Shown here: piece after piece, positions 63,560 through 64,000 of the stretch | How positions within the stretch are numbered: position 1 is the stretch's first letter | Layout of the letters: each line of letters starts with the position of its first letter | Source of the DNA: Membranipora membranacea | Taxonomy: Eukaryota > Bryozoa > Gymnolaemata > Cheilostomatida > Membraniporidae | Length of the DNA stretch: 64,000 bases | Reading direction: 5' to 3' | Assembly (NCBI GenBank): GCA_914767715.1 | Contig: OU612069.1 | Span: 4,774,001 to 4,838,000 of the forward strand | The notes under the pieces: model-generated | What the model saw: the letters and a program-made list of their open reading frames with translations, nothing else | What the model was told of the DNA's origin: nothing | Databases searched by the model: none | Translations under genes and position numbers: made by a program

Positions 63560-64000
63560 CTCACATTGCTAGTAACCATAAATCAATTGAATTGCAATCT
63601 GACATTTCAGATATGAATTAGTATTTATAGTGATGCTAGTTATGCGATTCAATTTAGCAATTCCCAGTGAAATTTCACTCCGTCCATGAAAAAATATGAA
63701 ACATTCACTAGCCTTGGCTTCTGACTGGTATAATTGTTATAAATTGATACTCAATGCATCAAAGACAGATGTTATGACAGTGTCTTATTATGATTTTGAT
63801 TTGATTTCCTCAAACTTATTTTTCAGGGCATGTCCTTCGAGCAGTCTGGCAAACTAAAACATAAAGCAATTTGAGAAAAATGAGATAAATGTATGAACTT
63901 TAAATCCATTGTCAATGACAAGACAAAGGCATATCAATTCCACCATCAAGTGGTACCATGATTTATACCTCTCAACAGTGTTAAAATGTATATAAGTGAT
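63560..64000 (+). pseudogene. LINE fragment, LRR exon deleted
   Basis: From 63480 to about 63568 it follows the sequence just upstream of LRR exon C's unit (49060-49120). It then jumps to the sequence downstream of exon C (49860 onward), so the exon and about 740 bp are missing. It then carries the RT segment and, after a further deletion near 63917, the CATCAAGTGGTACCAT segment. It runs off the window end. Confidence 0.6.

Noticed and set aside
1-64000. Most short open frames of 60-100 codons.
   Set aside because: They lie in repeats, are broken in sister copies, show no domain motifs and have the length expected by chance in AT-rich DNA.
1-64000. CRISPR array, rRNA or bacterial-type operon.
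   Set aside because: No short regular repeats with unique spacers, no rRNA-like sequence, no ribosome binding sites; repeats are kilobase-scale and the gene signals are spliced.

Overview
The window is AT-rich, intron-poor-in-genes metazoan nuclear DNA, most likely from an invertebrate. There are no long open reading frames, operons or ribosome binding sites. There are many decayed non-LTR (LINE) retrotransposons of CR1/L2/Jockey-like type, several terminal-inverted-repeat elements, and short exons with canonical GT-AG splice sites. I cannot name the species.

Nearly all 64 kb is one hierarchical, diverged tandem array. About twelve related monomers can be followed by the recurring string TTATTATTATAATTACC (near 1601, 8746, 16040, 24298, 29464, 34575, 41100, 44291, 47367, 53149, 58716, 61997). 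They are joined in a recurring order: a minus-strand ORF-bearing element ('E5'), a poly-G-bearing block ('H'), block 'I', a very conserved box ('J'), and then one of two alternatives. One alternative is an 'LRR unit' (J, K', a conserved minus-strand ORF element, LINE fragment, LRR exon, LINE fragment, block 'B2'). The other is an 'M-L unit' bounded by diverged inverted repeats. Both run into a second monomer type ('A', with its own J and K), which leads back to E5. LRR units lie at 11.2-16 kb, 30-34.5 kb, 48-51 kb and, without the exon, at 35.6-36.3 kb and 63-64 kb. M-L units lie at 3.1-8.4 kb, 17.8-23.9 kb, 42.2-44 kb (truncated) and 54.3-58.3 kb.

The biologically strongest content is three 141-bp minus-strand exons (13029-13169, 31648-31788, 49515-49655). 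Each is open, phase 2-2, framed by AG/GT splice sites, and encodes two leucine-rich repeats. The leucine framework is invariant, while the exposed x positions of the LxxLxLxxN strand differ among the copies. This is the pattern expected of a diversifying recognition surface (immune-type LRRs). Each exon sits between two partial copies of the same LINE, and in the 63.6-kb unit the exon has been deleted between those repeats, so the array behaves like a set of gain/loss exon cassettes. Whether the exons belong to one giant gene, are alternative exons, or are parts of several genes cannot be decided here.

Overlaid are later insertions recognisable because sister repeats are empty: a 261-bp TA-flanked element at 1621-1881, a TTAA-flanked element at 59101-59477, a third inverted-repeat element at 43352-43771, 5'-truncated LINE ends at 18892-19316 and 57575-57720, and two unclassified inserts. 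Single-copy stretches are confined to 25.19-26.93 kb (a LINE reverse transcriptase remnant and one plausible membrane-protein exon) and 36.29-38.28 kb (itself an internal tandem duplication). I found no tRNA, rRNA, CRISPR or complete protein-coding gene.
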